The notes beneath the pieces are model-generated. The model did not search any database and was not told the origin of the DNA. It worked only from the letters and a program-made list of their open reading frames with translations. This document shows positions 62,243 to 64,000 of a DNA stretch of 64,000 nt, piece after piece. This DNA comes from DATAXP01 sp963708675 (GTDB lineage: Bacteria > Planctomycetota > Planctomycetia > Pirellulales > PNKZ01), in assembly GCA_963708675.1 (NCBI GenBank), contig CAVPTO010000003.1, forward strand, positions 4,898,001 to 4,962,000, written 5' to 3'. Numbering within the stretch: the stretch's first letter is position 1; each line of letters begins with the position of its first letter. Made by a program: the position numbers and the translations under genes.

Positions 62243-64000
62243 ATGGCAGCGCGTTACGTCATCGGCATCGACCTCGGCACCACGAACAGCGTCCTCGCGT
62301 ACGCGCCGCTGGGTGTCGACACGGCCGAGGTCGCGATCCTGCCGATCCCGCAACTCACGGCAGCGTCAACCGTTGAGTCGCGAACGCTCCTGCCGTCGTT
62401 CCTCTATCTGGCCGCCAACCACGAACGCGATTCTAAGTCGTACGACCTGCCCTGGGCCGCGGGGCGCGACTTCGCCGTCGGTGAATTGGCCCGAAAGCAG
62501 GCGGCCGACGTCCCCACGCGCACCGTCGTGGCCGCCAAGAGCTGGCTCAGCCAAAGCCGCTTCGATCGCCATAGCCCGCTGCTTCCGTTCGGCGCTCCGG
62601 CCGAAGTCGCCAAGGTCTCGCCGGTTGCGGCATCTCGACGCTACTTGCAACACATGGTCGATGCCTGGCACGCGGTCTTTCCCGACGCGCCGATCGCCCA
62701 GCAGCAGGTCGTCGTCACGGTTCCTGCCTCGTTCGACGCCGCTGCCCGCGAGCTGACGCGCGAAGCCGCCGTCACGGCCGGGCTGCCCGATAACCTCGTT
62801 TTGCTCGAAGAGCCGCAGGCAGCCGTGTACGCCTGGCTCAGCGACGTCGGCGAGCGATGGCGGTCGCAGATGCATGTCGGCGACACGCTGCTCGTGTGCG
62901 ACGTTGGTGGCGGAACCAGCGACTTCACGCTCATCCGCGTCGGTCAGCAGTCGGGAGAGCTGACGCTCGAACGCGTCGCCGTCGGCAATCACATACTCGT
63001 CGGCGGCGACAACATGGACCTGGCGCTCGCCCATCAAATGGCCGAAGTCTTCAAGGCCAAGGGCACATCGCTCGACGCCTGGCAATCCGTGTCGCTATGG
63101 CACGCCTGCCGCGCCGCGAAGGAAACATTGTTGTCAGCCGATGGGCCGAAAAAACATCCCGTCAGCGTCCTCGGCCGATCGAGCAAACTCATCGGCGGCA
63201 CCGTGACGGCCGACGTCCAACGCGTCGACGCCATCAAGCTGCTCGTCGATGGTTTCTTTCCCGAGTGCGCCGTCACCGATCGACCCGCAAAGCGCGCCGC
63301 CAGTGGCTTCCGGCAACTCGGCCTCGCCTACGAATCCGATCCGGCCATCACGCGGCATCTCGCCGAGTTCCTGGCCACGAACGCCGCGTCGAACGAACCC
63401 GTCGTGCGACCGACGCACATTCTGTTCAACGGTGGCGTGTTCAAGGCCGACGCGCTGCGTCAGCGGCTGTTCGACGTGATGGGCGGTTGGTTCGGTAAGG
63501 ACAGACGCCCGCTGGGGCTCGAAGGCAATCACGACCTCGATCTCGCCGTCGCTCGCGGCGCCGCGTACTACGGACTCGCCAAGCAAGGCCGGGGCGTGCG
63601 TATCCGCGGCGGGACCGCACGGTCGTACTACGTCGGCATCGAAACGGCCGGTCTCGCCATCCCCGGCGCGGCGCGGCCACTGAACGCTTTGTGCGTTGTG
63701 CCCTTTGGCATGGAAGAAGGAACCGAACTCGACGTGCCAGGTGACGAGATTGGCCTCGTCGTTGGCGAACAAGTCGCACTTCCGCTTCTTCAGCTCTGCG
63801 CGACGCAAAGAAGACGCGCCGGGCACGCTGTTGCGATCGTGGAGCGACGACGAACTTAGCGAGACCGATTCGCTCGAAGCGACGCTGCCTGCCGACGAAA
63901 ATAAACTCGACGCGAAGCAAGTCGACGCCTATGTGCCGGTTCATTTTCACACCAAGATCACCGAACTCGGCACGTTGGAACTTTGGTGCGTCGGCAACTC
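62243..64000 (+). CDS. Hsp70-family (DnaK-like) protein, frameshifted, 3' end beyond window
   Basis: At least ~585 residues. Phosphate 1 motif GIDLGTTNSVLAY (residues 8-20), phosphate 2 VCDVGGGTSDFTLI, ILVGGDNMDLALAHQMAEVF, and adenosine-site-like THILFNGGVFKADALRQRL identify the Hsp70 ATPase fold. Sequence differs from housekeeping DnaK (long inserts and GMEEGTELDVP after ~480), so it belongs to the divergent group sometimes called DnaK-related or HscC-like. The frame breaks near 63775; the next frame continues FFSSARRKEDAPGTLLRSWS and FHTKITELGTLELWCVG to the window edge. Confidence 0.82.

Overview
The window looks like a planctomycete chromosome, most likely from the Pirellulales. Supporting families are HYExAFE, DUF6677, DUF6666 and DUF1580 proteins, a sulfatase with the CAPSR motif, an ECF sigma factor joined to a Ser/Thr kinase, HD-GYP, PQQ-like and Kelch secreted proteins, and several pilin-like secretion proteins. 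GC content is high and many long antisense frames are only shadows of real genes. No rRNA, CRISPR array or complete insertion sequence was seen; one tRNA is present.

Positions 1 to about 20,180 are accessory DNA. A planctomycete-type tyrosine integrase (18702-20066) lies directly 3' of a tRNA-Val gene (20185-20258), the usual layout of an integrative element. Leftward from it come a winged-helix-like protein, a DUF1580 protein, a very large protein combining an acidic repeat, a degenerate DnaB/RecA-like domain and a primase-polymerase domain, then three 22-bp direct repeats with an exact 32-bp period (origin-like), an HNH-like protein and a series of small plasmid-type hypotheticals, some broken. 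Further left are a DUF4326 pseudogene, a ferredoxin, a sigma factor-kinase fusion, a chimeric gene relic, an XRE regulator and a YcjX/YcjF-like pair that runs off the left edge. No second copy of the tRNA 3' end was found, so the left boundary of the element is unknown.

From 20,259 rightward the content is chromosomal housekeeping and planctomycete lineage genes: trxA; a coiled-coil protein; a five-gene cluster of a lysine 2,3-aminomutase-like radical SAM enzyme, two D-Ala-D-Ala-ligase-like ATP-grasp enzymes, a BT1-type transporter and a third ATP-grasp enzyme; small membrane and secreted proteins; treZ and a glycogen debranching enzyme; alanine dehydrogenase; a sulfatase; a tandem HD-domain protein; a sulfotransferase; Kelch and PQQ-like proteins; three prepilin-like paralogues; der; family 4 uracil-DNA glycosylase; an L,D-transpeptidase; and an Hsp70-family gene cut by the right edge.

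The most notable signals are: the aminomutase plus three ATP-grasp cluster, which resembles a small beta-lysine peptide pathway; the three prepilin genes, each with its own TTGACG-N16-TANNAT promoter and a Fur-box-like palindrome just downstream of the -10; the primase-polymerase with a dead helicase domain beside iteron-like repeats; the sigma-kinase fusion; and several families of dispersed palindromes, one interrupted by a 106-bp MITE-like insertion. At least ten single-base frameshifts in otherwise well-conserved core genes suggest uncorrected sequencing indels, so apparent pseudogenes should be read with that in mind.
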